A stretch of 36,343 nucleotides of DNA from Fischerella muscicola SAG 1427-1 = PCC 73103. Lineage in GTDB: Bacteria > Cyanobacteriota > Cyanobacteriia > Cyanobacteriales > Nostocaceae. A program made the position numbers and the translations under genes. Within the stretch, counting starts at the first letter, position 1. Each line of letters begins with the position of its first letter. The stretch covers positions 1 to 36,343 of the forward strand of contig NZ_AJLJ01000178.1 of the NCBI RefSeq assembly GCF_000317245.1. The letters run 5' to 3'. This document shows, in pieces, positions 8,920-16,780 of this stretch. The notes beneath the pieces are model-generated. The model searched no databases. It worked only from the letters and a program-made list of their open reading frames with translations, and was not told the DNA's origin.

Positions 8920-9954
8920 TTAAATGCGTTGCTTCTTGCTATTTATAATATGCAATCCTAGATCTACACCATTCATATAAGAACTGATGTACGATAGCAG
9001 CGCATAGATAAAGACGATAATACCAAGCATTTCTAACACTTCTTCTAAAGTTGTGATCAAGACATAAATCATGTCATCGACCGTGTAATAATCTGCATAG
9101 TATCCACCCACCATTTCAGTACCAATTGCACCTGCTATATAGATTGTCCCAGCAATCAAAAATAAGCGTTTTGTCTTTTTAGGAAGAGTAATGATAAATC
9201 GCCCAAAAAGCAGCAAAAATACCAGTACAAATATGCCACCTGCAATCACCCAAGGGTAGTAAAACAGGCCCCTTGTATTATATGCGTTTCGTAATGGTAA
9301 AATTAGTCTTTCATGAATGCTGATGAATTCATCAAAGGACAAATAAACAAAGACAATAGATAATCCTGCCCATGAGCGGTAATTGTTATTTCCAGCTAAT
9401 TTTTTAGCTTTACTGATACTTGCAAGCAAAATAGAACAAAATAATAAAGACGCTGCTGAGTATAGTGAAGGAATATTTGTCTCGTGGTCAAGATTAAATA
9501 AATCTTTGAATAGTTCCCTTGAAGGGTAATCCGGTAAATACTTTTGAGTTAAATTCACGAACAAACTAGCGAGGGTGAGACAAAATACTATTCCAAGCAG
9601 AAATTTGACGACTCTTTGAGCAGAAAGATAGACATCCAAATGATGAGATGTTCTAGTTTGTGTGGGATATGCTTGCTCAACTACAGCCAGGTGCTTATTC
9701 TGACTTTCATCTGTGTTAGGCGATGCTTTATTGAGTTGTTGCTGCTCTGGCAATACAACTTTTTCTATAAAATACTCTATAGTTTGTCGCTTGATAAAAC
9801 CAAGCGTCACCAGAATTTCCCCTAACTGCTTTCCTCTCACCTTCTGCTCTTTCAGTGCTATTTCTAACTCAGGTGGGGTAATCAGTCCAGCTTCAAGCAA
9901 GTATAGCCCTAGCGGCTTTGGCTGAAACTCTTTCGTATTGACTTGGTTAATCAC
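8920..9954 (-). CDS. MshEN/GspE-N-type domain fused to a six-span membrane protein
   Basis: 344 residues. Residues about 14-66 ('LGLYLLEAGLITPPELEIAL', then 'GEILVTLGFI') match the small N-terminal domain of type II secretion and type IV pilus ATPases (MshEN/GspE-N), which in MshE binds cyclic-di-GMP. After a polar linker there are about six hydrophobic segments (roughly 115-137, 164-182, 194-207, 230-252, 264-280, 306-326). Acidic and His residues cluster in or beside them: 'SFDEFISIHE' (D208, E209, H214, E215), 'GTEMVGGYY' (E280) and 'TLEEVLEMLG' (E304, E305, E308). This looks like a metal site or enzyme centre in the membrane, but I do not recognise the family. It stands alone with its own terminator. 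Confidence 0.7.
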   Translation of the reverse strand: MINQVNTKEFQPKPLGLYLLEAGLITPPELEIALKEQKVRGKQLGEILVTLGFIKRQTIEYFIEKVVLPEQQQLNKASPNTDESQNKHLAVVEQAYPTQTRTSHHLDVYLSAQRVVKFLLGIVFCLTLASLFVNLTQKYLPDYPSRELFKDLFNLDHETNIPSLYSAASLLFCSILLASISKAKKLAGNNNYRSWAGLSIVFVYLSFDEFISIHERLILPLRNAYNTRGLFYYPWVIAGGIFVLVFLLLFGRFIITLPKKTKRLFLIAGTIYIAGAIGTEMVGGYYADYYTVDDMIYVLITTLEEVLEMLGIIVFIYALLSYISSYMNGVDLGLHIINSKKQRI

Positions 9955-10494
9955 TAACTCTCCTCATTGATTTCAATACGAAGATCCCCCATTAAAGCAA
10001 CTGATTACACCAATTACTGGCTGTAATTGTAACTTAATGAGTTTTTAACTCCGTTTTAACCTCAATTTAAATAATTAAGTATAACCAAGAAAATATAAAT
10101 TTCTGGCAATAAAAGTATGAAGTTAATATTTAAATGTGTAATATCACGATATATTTAACCGCAAAAGTACTTAGACGTAGCATTCTTCGCCCATTAGTTC
10201 ATCTAACTTAGGGCTAATATAGCGTGGGTGACACTAGGGACAACAAATTATACACTTTGATAATCTCATCACCCAAACCACAAAATACTTTAAGTTTTTT
10301 CCTCATGCCCCATGCCCAAAGACGACGGACGGCGATTCTGAATACCCCTTCAACGGATGGGAAAAATCACCGTTTTTTGTGATTATTGTTAATAACAATT
10401 CCTATTTTTTTCCGCAATTCCACTGAAATAGTAGAAAAGGAAAATTTTTATATTTAAATTTATGAAGCTAAATACCAAATAAAATTTCTGTAGT
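9955..10494. other. Gene-free stretch between the MshEN-membrane gene and the HMA2 cluster
   Basis: About 540 bp of AT-rich sequence with no reading frame I would defend. It must hold the promoter of the gene at 8920-9954 and ends at the small GC-rich hairpin at 10495. A distant inverted pair GGGTGA/TCACCC (10226-10231, 10269-10274) is visible but weak. No tRNA or recognisable small RNA was seen. Confidence 0.5.
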
Positions 10495-10511
10495 GCGGGC
10501 AAGATGCCCGC
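10495..10511. repeat. GC-rich REP-like hairpin (GCGGGC-AAGAT-GCCCGC)
   Basis: A perfect 6-bp stem with a 5-nt loop, set in AT-rich DNA 17 bp beyond the stop of the HMA2 gene at 10528. The unit, with its GTAGT flank, resembles a small palindromic repeat scattered through filamentous cyanobacterial genomes. It may also act as a terminator or RNA-end stabiliser for the cluster. Confidence 0.6.
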
Positions 10512-10527
10512 TTATAGCTTATTTAAT

Positions 10528-11112
10528 CTATTCTTCACTTGTAGATGTTGATTGGCTTGTACTACCATGCAGCTTGATGAAACTATCAAAGGCATACCAG
10601 GCCAACACATACCAGGGAATAATTTCTAATTGCAAACCTTTGATGAGTAACTGGCGAATAGAAAGGGTAGCAAGTCCTATGGGCATAATGATTCGCAAGT
10701 CAATTAAACCCTTGGTTGCATCGTGGATTCGTTTGTTCAAATCAACTATCGAATCTGATACTCCTGCTGCTGCTTCGGATTTTCCAGCTGTAATATCAGC
10801 AAAAATAATCCCTAAATCATATAGGGCAGCGAGAACATTTTTGAAACTCTCATCGTCGCGATTGTGCTGGATGGTAATACTTCCTTGATCAACATTCATC
10901 CGCACATCATTGATACTAGGATTTGCCTCCAAGGCTTTAGCGAGACGTTGCATTTCTTCCTTTTGACGATAGGAATGAGCAACTCGCAAACGCAACCTAC
11001 CCGGAGTATTACTAACAATTTTTGTCAGTATTGGTTTAGGCCGTCTTTTAATAATTTTTTTCGACATTGTTCTTGGCATCTGAGTAAGACTGCCATTACC
11101 ATTTTTCAACAC
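10528..11112 (-). CDS. HMA2-domain membrane-associated protein
   Basis: 194 residues, starting at a GTG (11112) with AAGGAGA 10 bp upstream. Residues about 28-95 form a ferredoxin-like HMA-type domain with the motif 'NTPGRLRLRVAHSY' where classical heavy-metal domains carry CxxC. It is therefore of the HMA_2 type and has no cysteine pair. The C-terminal half has a hydrophobic hairpin-like part ('RIIMPIGLATLSIRQLLI', 'IIPWYVLAWYAFDSFI'), suggesting membrane association. It is the last gene of the ATPase cluster, after the DUF5132 gene. I infer a partner or adaptor of the P-type ATPase; no enzymatic motif is present. Confidence 0.75.
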   Translation of the reverse strand: MLKNGNGSLTQMPRTMSKKIIKRRPKPILTKIVSNTPGRLRLRVAHSYRQKEEMQRLAKALEANPSINDVRMNVDQGSITIQHNRDDESFKNVLAALYDLGIIFADITAGKSEAAAGVSDSIVDLNKRIHDATKGLIDLRIIMPIGLATLSIRQLLIKGLQLEIIPWYVLAWYAFDSFIKLHGSTSQSTSTSEE

Positions 11113-11249
11113 GTAACCACTCTCCTTGAGTAATTACAAACTTTATTCCAATTGAATGGGGGTTCAATCCAAAATCCAAAATTGTTAAAGGGCTAAAGTG
11201 AAAAACTTTCCTTTTCCCTTTGCCCTTTAAACTTTACTCAACAAGCGTG

Positions 11250-11546
11250 TTATGCACCATTGTCAGAGATATTATCAGCAGCTTCAACAGCTGGTAGTTG
11301 CTTAGATTCAGCAAGTTCTGCTCTGGCTTCAGCTACCATGTCTTCCCAACTTTCGCCTAATTCTGCAAAAGCTCCTTTGCTCTTTTCATAAAGAACAAGT
11401 CCACCTTTGATCAAAGATTTAGCAATTGGTTTACCAACTCCTGCTACTACTGGAATCACAACAGGTGCTAGAATGACCGCACCAATACCTGCAATAATTC
11501 CAGGTGCGCCAGCATCTTCTACAAAGTCAGTAATTTTTGGTGCCAT
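11250..11546 (-). CDS. DUF5132 small membrane protein beside the P-type ATPase
   Basis: 98 residues. It has a glycine/alanine/proline-rich hydrophobic segment (about residues 15-40), a basic-amphipathic stretch, then an acidic helix ('GESWEDMVAEARAELAES') and a short polar tail. This fits DUF5132. The layout (one membrane segment, then a helix with a 'VAEARAEL' core) resembles the DUF1490/PacL proteins, small partners that scaffold metal-efflux P-ATPases in mycobacteria. The tail here has no His/Asp/Cys-rich metal site. The ATG at 11546 has a GAGG about 11 bp upstream. Position directly after the ATPase gene, on the same strand, supports a working partnership; this is inference. Confidence 0.75.
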   Translation of the reverse strand: MAPKITDFVEDAGAPGIIAGIGAVILAPVVIPVVAGVGKPIAKSLIKGGLVLYEKSKGAFAELGESWEDMVAEARAELAESKQLPAVEAADNISDNGA

Positions 11547-11685
11547 TATTTATTAACCTCACGTGAATTGAACTTTATATTAAAACCTCTAACTTTAATT
11601 CATTTGAGATAGATATCTCATCTTGCTGTCGATAGAGATTTTAAATTTTGTTGGTAGTTCATAAACAACAACCAACAACCAACTT

Positions 11686-13917
11686 TTAACCATTTGTTGG
11701 TTTGAGAAGTGGACGTAAACCGTTGACTCCTGCAACAACTGTGGAACCGTTATTAACTACTGTTGCTGCTAAAGGATTCAGCCCAAAAAATACGGCTACC
11801 ATCAAAGCAGCTAAGTTAGGAATGGCAATAATGCCCGTATTTTGCTGAATTAATTGCTTGGTTTGGCGAGCGATCGCGATCGCTTCTAGTAAGCCATGCA
11901 AGTTATTGTGCATCAGTACCACGTCTGCTGTTTCACGAGCAATATCGGAACCGTTGGCGAAGGAAACGGAAACATCTGCGTATGCTAAGGCAGGTGAATC
12001 ATTAATGCCATCACCAACAAATGCAACTGTCTTGCCTTGTTCGTGTAATTCACGGACAACTGTTGCTTTTTGCTCAGGAAAAGCCTCGGCGTGGGTATGA
12101 CTTGGGGCAATGCCAAGCTGTGCGGCTACAGCATTAGCAGTCTGCTGGTTGTCTCCGGTGAGCATGTGTACTTCCACATTTTCCACCGTTAACAGTCTGC
12201 TAATGACTTCGCGGCTTTCGGGACGCAATAGGTCACTATACTCTATTATACCCAAAAGTTGATCATTGCTGCCAACATAAATTGCCGAAGCCGGTTTTTG
12301 GTGTCCCTCCAAACCGGACATATCTATCTCTTGAAGACGCAGGAAACGTTCACTACCCACAAAAACTGTTTCGCCGTCTATCTCTGCTTTCACACCTAAG
12401 CCTAGCTGATAGTCCCACTTGCTACGCGGTAACATCTCAACTTTGTGAGCTTCGGCATAACGCATAACTGCCTCTGCAACTGGGTGAGTTAGACGCTGTT
12501 CAGCAGTTGCAGCTAGTTGCAGTACTCTGAGAGAAGAGACGGCTCTATTGAGACTTTTCACACCAACAACAGCAGCTTCTCCTTGAGTAAGGGTACCAGT
12601 TTTATCAAAGATAATGGTATCTACCTGTGCCAGTTGCTCTAGTGCTCTACCACTACGGATCAGAACACCGCGTTTTGCAGCATGGGTAAGGGCTGCCAAA
12701 ACTGTAGTTGGTACAGATACCCGAATTCCGGTAGCAAAGTCCAGAGTCAGGACACTGGCGGCTCTGGCTGGATTGCGAGTCAGGGCAAATACTGCTGCTC
12801 CTAGTAACAAAGTTGGCAATACTGTTTTTTGTGCTACCGTGGCTGCATGGTTTTCCATCCGGGTATCGTGGACGGGAGCTTGCTCCATTAACTGGAGGCT
12901 TTTACCGGCACGTGTATCATTGCCAACTCGTTCTGTCAAAATATACATGCGTCCTTCCCGTACCAAAGTAGAAGCGAAGACGTTTTGTCCCTTGGTTTTC
13001 AACACAGGTACAGACTCACCAGTCAGTTTTTGTTCATCCAGCAGCGCTTTACCCCGCAAGATTGTACCGTCAACAGGGACTTGTTCCCCTGGATAGACAA
13101 TGACAATATCGCCACGCTGGACTTCCTGAATGGGTATTTGTTGTTTTTCACCATCTCGTTCTACCCAGGCGAATTGTCCCAGGGAACTGAGCAGATCTAA
13201 GGTTTGCTGTGCGGAACAACGAGCTGTGCGATCGCGAATCTTTTCACCAATATCAATTAAACTCAGCATTAATGCTGGTGCGAGAAATCTACCTTGGATT
13301 GTAGTAATGGCGATCGCAATCAAATCCAAAAAGTCTATATTTAGTTTTCGCTCTAGTATAATTCCTTGCCAAGCGCGTTGGAGAACAGGCAAGGTAGCAA
13401 AAGAAATGGTTCCTACCATTAAAATCGGTGGAATGGTTAAACCCAATGGGCCACCCAGCACAGCCAAAACAGTAGCAGCACCAGAAAGTTGTAATCCAGT
13501 CCAAGATATCTCAGTTTCTTTCGTGATTTTTTGGGTTGCTGGCTTTAAAACCACAACTTCTGCTGCGGATTGAAATACGTGGCCTAAATGATGACGCAGC
13601 TTAAATTCTGAAACTGTTTTGGGGTTATAAGTAACTGCAACCGATGCAGCAGCTGGCTTGAGTCGAAAGGATGTGACTAACGCATCTGCTTCTAGCAGAA
13701 CTTGGAGGCGCTGTGCGTAGTCTGGATTATGACGCAAGCGTGGTACTCGTAACCTTATTCTTCCCGGAATTGTATGGACAACAGTATAGTCTACTTTGGG
13801 AAGATGGGTGCGTGAATGTCCCTTATATTCTATAAAATGGGCTTTTCCATGCTTTTGGGTCAAATTCAGTTGGGATTGACCTGCGGAGGATGGTAGACCC
13901 ACCTTAACTTGTACCAT
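11686..13917 (-). CDS. P1B-like P-type ATPase lacking the CPC/SC transport motif
   Basis: 743 residues. Order: an N-terminal HMA2 domain (about 42-115, 'TIPGRIRLRVPRL', no CxxC), hydrophobic segments, actuator domain with TGES at 299-302, then the phosphorylated Asp438 in DKTGT, the nucleotide-domain His-Pro at 478-479, TGDN, GDGIND at 635-640, and final membrane segments. All catalytic signatures are intact, so an active pump is expected. In the transport helix before DKTGT, where P1B pumps have CPC, SPC or DYSC, this one reads 'LDFATGIRVSVPT' (D393-T396). In the last helices 'NNGSTVVAG' replaces the usual MSxSS-type motif. The ion therefore cannot be assigned from motifs. The arrangement is closest to CtpC-like pumps, which share HMA2-type N-termini. 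The DUF5132 gene follows, and two multi-HMA2 genes precede it. Confidence 0.88.
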   Translation of the reverse strand: MVQVKVGLPSSAGQSQLNLTQKHGKAHFIEYKGHSRTHLPKVDYTVVHTIPGRIRLRVPRLRHNPDYAQRLQVLLEADALVTSFRLKPAAASVAVTYNPKTVSEFKLRHHLGHVFQSAAEVVVLKPATQKITKETEISWTGLQLSGAATVLAVLGGPLGLTIPPILMVGTISFATLPVLQRAWQGIILERKLNIDFLDLIAIAITTIQGRFLAPALMLSLIDIGEKIRDRTARCSAQQTLDLLSSLGQFAWVERDGEKQQIPIQEVQRGDIVIVYPGEQVPVDGTILRGKALLDEQKLTGESVPVLKTKGQNVFASTLVREGRMYILTERVGNDTRAGKSLQLMEQAPVHDTRMENHAATVAQKTVLPTLLLGAAVFALTRNPARAASVLTLDFATGIRVSVPTTVLAALTHAAKRGVLIRSGRALEQLAQVDTIIFDKTGTLTQGEAAVVGVKSLNRAVSSLRVLQLAATAEQRLTHPVAEAVMRYAEAHKVEMLPRSKWDYQLGLGVKAEIDGETVFVGSERFLRLQEIDMSGLEGHQKPASAIYVGSNDQLLGIIEYSDLLRPESREVISRLLTVENVEVHMLTGDNQQTANAVAAQLGIAPSHTHAEAFPEQKATVVRELHEQGKTVAFVGDGINDSPALAYADVSVSFANGSDIARETADVVLMHNNLHGLLEAIAIARQTKQLIQQNTGIIAIPNLAALMVAVFFGLNPLAATVVNNGSTVVAGVNGLRPLLKPTNG

Positions 13918-14150
13918 TGCTTCTCTCTCATAAAAAAATATTGGTGAACATTAGACTTCTCGCAGAAGTCGGGGGAAGGGTGAAAGGAATTGAAAAATCC
14001 TTCCCCTTTAACCTGCAAAGAGGTTGATTGGCGACGAGAAGATGGTTTGTAGTCAGCGCTAAAGCGCTCAATGAGGACTAAAGTCCTGACTACAAACGTG
14101 TCTTCAAGCCTGTTTTTGGTTGAAAATTTCTGGTTTTGGGTTCTTTGCAA
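13918..14150. other. Spacer inside the ATPase cluster containing a folded repeat
   Basis: This 233-bp gap separates the three-domain HMA2 gene from the ATPase gene. A 94-codon open frame crosses it but overlaps the ATPase gene and resembles nothing, so I do not call it. The main content is the palindromic element at 14045-14097. Confidence 0.5.
14045..14097. repeat. Cloverleaf-like palindromic repeat element
   Basis: An outer perfect 11-bp inverted repeat (GTTTGTAGTCA at 14045-14055, TGACTACAAAC at 14087-14097) encloses two perfect mini-hairpins. These are GCGCT-AA-AGCGC (14056-14067) and GGACT-AA-AGTCC (14075-14086), joined by the 7-nt spacer TCAATGA. Single-stranded, it would fold into a three-way junction. 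The element looks like a dispersed MITE/REP-type repeat of cyanobacteria. Confidence 0.75.
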
Positions 14151-15335
14151 TTAAGCAACTGCTACATCACCAGCAGATTGCAGCAGGTTTGCTAGATGTG
14201 ATATCGCAGCTTCCAAAACACTGCGATCCGGATCTCTGGTATTGGCTTTCACCGCAGATTTGTAAGTTATGACTATTGATCCTGCAGCACGGTTGACTCG
14301 TTCGCCGATGACTGTTGGATCTGCTTTTAATAAAGCCTCTAAGCATTGCACATATTTGGGATCACGAGTGATCCGAGGTACGTGAAAACGAATTCTTCCC
14401 GGAATGACGTGAGCAATGCTGTAAGCTACTTTGGCTGGCTGCTTTGCTTTGTATTCTGTTTTCTGGAGAAGCACAGCAGAGTCAGGGTGAGACGAAGACG
14501 CTGGCAGGACTTTTGTCTTAGATAAACAAGTACTCTGATTTCCACCGTTGTGAATTTCGGAGGATGGTTGCTTGTTTACACTTGTTTGAGCCAAGTTTCT
14601 ACCAGGTAAAAATTTGCGTTCTGCAATTGTTGCAACTGCCATTTCCTTAACAGCAGTGGTATGAAAACATCTTGTAACCAGAGGATGGGAAGATACAGGG
14701 AGAATTGGTAATTTCTCCTGATCTTGCTGTTGTATACTTTCTCTTTGGTTAACTGTTGGGTATGAATTTGCTGGTTGTATCGTTACTGGCTGTTCTGCGC
14801 CAGATTGAATCAGATTAACTAGATGCGATCGCATCTCATAATCTGACATGACTCCAGATTTGTAGATTACCACAATAGACGCAGCAGTGATATTTATTTG
14901 CACCTTCGTAACCAAAGCCTCTGCTTTCAACAAATTTACAAGACGCTCTTGATATTGATCATCTCTGGAAATGCGAGGTACGCAAAACCCTACTTGTCCT
15001 GGCATTGCATAGGTAATGCTGTAAGTTTCTTTTGCCTGCTCAAGTCCAGTAGACTTAATCTGTCCGCTTTGTATTTGACTGATTTGGGGATGGGAACTTT
15101 CTGGTTGAATCGTTACTGGTTCTTGTGTAGCAGACTGAATCAGATTAGTTAGATGCGATCGCACCGCTTCATCTGACATTTCTCCAGAGTTGTAAGTCAC
15201 TACCACAGATGCAGCAGTACTATTGACTTGCACATTTGTAACTGAAGCTTCTGCTTGCAGCAACTTTCTAAGCCGTTCCAGATATCTAGAATCTCTGGAA
15301 ATACGAGGTACGCACAACCCGACTTGTCCTGACAT
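14151..15335 (-). CDS. Triple HMA2-domain protein (5' end probably frameshifted)
   Basis: 394 residues from the first in-frame ATG. There are three HMA2-like domains: about 1-75 ('SGQVGLCVPRISRD'), 108-185 ('YAMPGQVGFCVPRISRD') and 308-390 ('HVIPGRIRFHVPRITRD'). Each continues with 'AEAxVTxVQxNxTAASxVVxYxSG'-like text. Polar linkers join them and no membrane segment is evident. No domain has a CxxC pair; two have a single Cys in the first strand. The ATG at 15335 cuts into domain 1 and has no ribosome binding site. A far better start is the ATG at 15457, just after a GGAGGGAGG site and 15 bp past the upstream stop, but it is one base out of frame across an A8 run (15413-15420). The likely role is as a soluble partner of the P-ATPase. 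Confidence 0.72.
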   Translation of the reverse strand: MSGQVGLCVPRISRDSRYLERLRKLLQAEASVTNVQVNSTAASVVVTYNSGEMSDEAVRSHLTNLIQSATQEPVTIQPESSHPQISQIQSGQIKSTGLEQAKETYSITYAMPGQVGFCVPRISRDDQYQERLVNLLKAEALVTKVQINITAASIVVIYKSGVMSDYEMRSHLVNLIQSGAEQPVTIQPANSYPTVNQRESIQQQDQEKLPILPVSSHPLVTRCFHTTAVKEMAVATIAERKFLPGRNLAQTSVNKQPSSEIHNGGNQSTCLSKTKVLPASSSHPDSAVLLQKTEYKAKQPAKVAYSIAHVIPGRIRFHVPRITRDPKYVQCLEALLKADPTVIGERVNRAAGSIVITYKSAVKANTRDPDRSVLEAAISHLANLLQSAGDVAVA

Positions 15336-15412
15336 TGCATAGGTAATGCTGTAGACTTCTTGGGGCGATTTCTGCTCAGTGTGCTCAGTCTGCTGCGTAA
15401 CTTTTACCTGGG

Positions 15413-15420
15413 TTTTTTTT
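15413..15420 (-). other. A8 homopolymer at an apparent frameshift in the triple HMA2 gene
   Basis: On the coding (minus) strand eight adenines lie 13 codons after the ATG at 15457. With eight A the frame ends at TAG/TAA-type stop after 17 codons (TAA). With nine A it runs straight into the 394-residue frame, adding 'VYSITYA' ahead of 'MSGQVG', exactly as in repeats two and three. The cause may be slippage, a real mutation or a sequencing error. Confidence 0.7.
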
Positions 15421-15445
15421 CTGGGATAGATATCAGTCGTAGTAT

Positions 15446-15475
15446 CAATCCAACCATTGCTTTCCTCCCTCCTCA
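15446..15475 (-). promoter_or_regulatory. Ribosome binding site and ATG for the triple HMA2 gene
   Basis: On the minus strand GAGGAGGGAGGAAAGC directly precedes an ATG at 15457. It overlaps the end of the previous gene (TGA at 15473-15475). This is the strongest Shine-Dalgarno match in the cluster and argues that translation of the next gene begins here, not at 15335. Confidence 0.65.
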
Positions 15476-16678
15476 GTCCGGGGCTGCATTAATCGGAAAG
15501 TTCGCCATAAAGGCGAGAGCATAAGACAAAGCTGGAGCTTTGAAATTAGCCCATAAGCCAGTTATCTCTGGCGTTGATTCCACTTTTTTTGTCTGGAATT
15601 CTTTTTCTTTGGTTGGCGCAGGAGTAACTAGTTTTTCTGCTTGCATCTGAACATCAGAGTATCTGTGCGTCTCTGCGTCTTTGTGAATAACATGCGATGC
15701 AGTCGTCTCCTCCTGTGCTATTTGCATCAAATCAACCCAGCGAGACGCTTTGATATTGTTCGGTTGATAGGCGATCGCCACTGATGCTGCATCACAATTG
15801 ACACGTACATTTGTCACTTGGGGATCAGCCGCGATCAATCTCTCCAAGCGTTTTGCGTAATCTCGGTCATGAGCTATTTTTGGTACGCTCATCCTAATAC
15901 GCCCCGGAATTGCATGAACAATGTTGTAAGTAATCTTTGCATTGTCCACGTTTTTTGCTGCTAATAATTCTCGTTTGACAGTTGTAATTTGCTCCACTTT
16001 TGCTAAAGAGGTTTGAGGTGTAACTTGATGCTTTGTTATTGATTGGGTTGGAGAAGCTGTATTCAATTTTTTATTCTTTTTAGTTCCCAATAATTGAGGT
16101 TCTATATAGTCAATCACACGTCGGGTGGCGTCTGCTGTAATCATATATACCGGAATTGCTGCCAAACCGTTAATTCCTATTGCTCCTGTTACTCCTAACC
16201 CTGCAAATAGTGGAATAAACGAAAGTCCTTGCTCTTTCCAAAATTCTACTGATTTCCAAGCAGCGAAGGGATCACTATTATTTTCTGATTTAGAAACAGC
16301 TTGATATTGCTGGATGCCAAACTCTTGCAGTATTGCCAACATTTGTGGCAAAGACAGCCTAGCTTCATCAAATTTAATCACCAAACTGCTCGTTTTGTGA
16401 TTAGTCGTGACTTCCGTTACATCATGATGCTGCCGTAATTGCCGGGATAAACTTTCTAGTATCGAGTTATGACTGACGTCAGTGGCACGGATTCGCACGC
16501 GGCCTTGAGTTACATGGATAATTTTGAGCTTGCCAAGCATTGATTGCGCTGTTGACCGTGTAGATACTTCACCCTTATGGTTATGAATTTCATCGCTTTG
16601 CTGATGAGCAAAGATTAAGCCAGAAGATGGTTGCAGCGGTTGACTTAACCCCTCGCGACTACTAATATTTTTTGTCAT
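15473..16678 (-). CDS. Double HMA2-domain protein with central membrane segment
   Basis: 401 residues. The first HMA2-like domain lies at about 50-120 ('IIHVTQGRVRIRATDV'). A hydrophobic region follows at about 152-185 ('LSFIPLFAGLGVTGAIGI', 'AAIPVYMITADATRRVI'). A second HMA2 domain lies at about 245-315 ('HAIPGRIRMSVPKIAHDRDY'), and there is a hydrophobic C-terminus ('LSYALAFMANFPINAA'). The HMA2-plus-membrane-pair layout resembles the front part of the neighbouring ATPase without its catalytic domains. No CxxC is present. It is the first gene of the cluster, 102 bp from def, and its stop lies 15 bp before the probable start of the triple HMA2 gene, so the two are probably co-translated. 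Function is inferred from context only. Confidence 0.75.
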   Translation of the reverse strand: MTKNISSREGLSQPLQPSSGLIFAHQQSDEIHNHKGEVSTRSTAQSMLGKLKIIHVTQGRVRIRATDVSHNSILESLSRQLRQHHDVTEVTTNHKTSSLVIKFDEARLSLPQMLAILQEFGIQQYQAVSKSENNSDPFAAWKSVEFWKEQGLSFIPLFAGLGVTGAIGINGLAAIPVYMITADATRRVIDYIEPQLLGTKKNKKLNTASPTQSITKHQVTPQTSLAKVEQITTVKRELLAAKNVDNAKITYNIVHAIPGRIRMSVPKIAHDRDYAKRLERLIAADPQVTNVRVNCDAASVAIAYQPNNIKASRWVDLMQIAQEETTASHVIHKDAETHRYSDVQMQAEKLVTPAPTKEKEFQTKKVESTPEITGLWANFKAPALSYALAFMANFPINAAPD

Positions 16679-16780
16679 TTACCCAATAGCTACCTCAAAG
16701 CCAAAAGGTTAACATCAGATTAAATTTAACTTAAAATTCCGCCTTTTGTATAGCTCTTTAGAATTATTTTTTGTCAAATA

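Noticed and set aside
9955..10494. Search for a tRNA or riboswitch in the 540-bp gap
   Set aside because: No cloverleaf with a TTCGA loop, no conserved aptamer motif, and only weak inverted pairs were found.
12614..13573. Long plus-strand frames opposite the ATPase gene
   Set aside because: They mirror codon bias of the real gene on the other strand and contain no family motif.
13866..14150. 94-codon minus-strand reading frame between the triple HMA2 gene and the ATPase
   Set aside because: It overlaps the ATPase start, runs through the palindromic repeat and has no protein-like pattern.
15335..15475. Fusion of the double and triple HMA2 genes by a single frameshift
   Set aside because: A strong ribosome binding site and ATG follow the first gene's stop, so two separate proteins with a slip in the second is the simpler reading.
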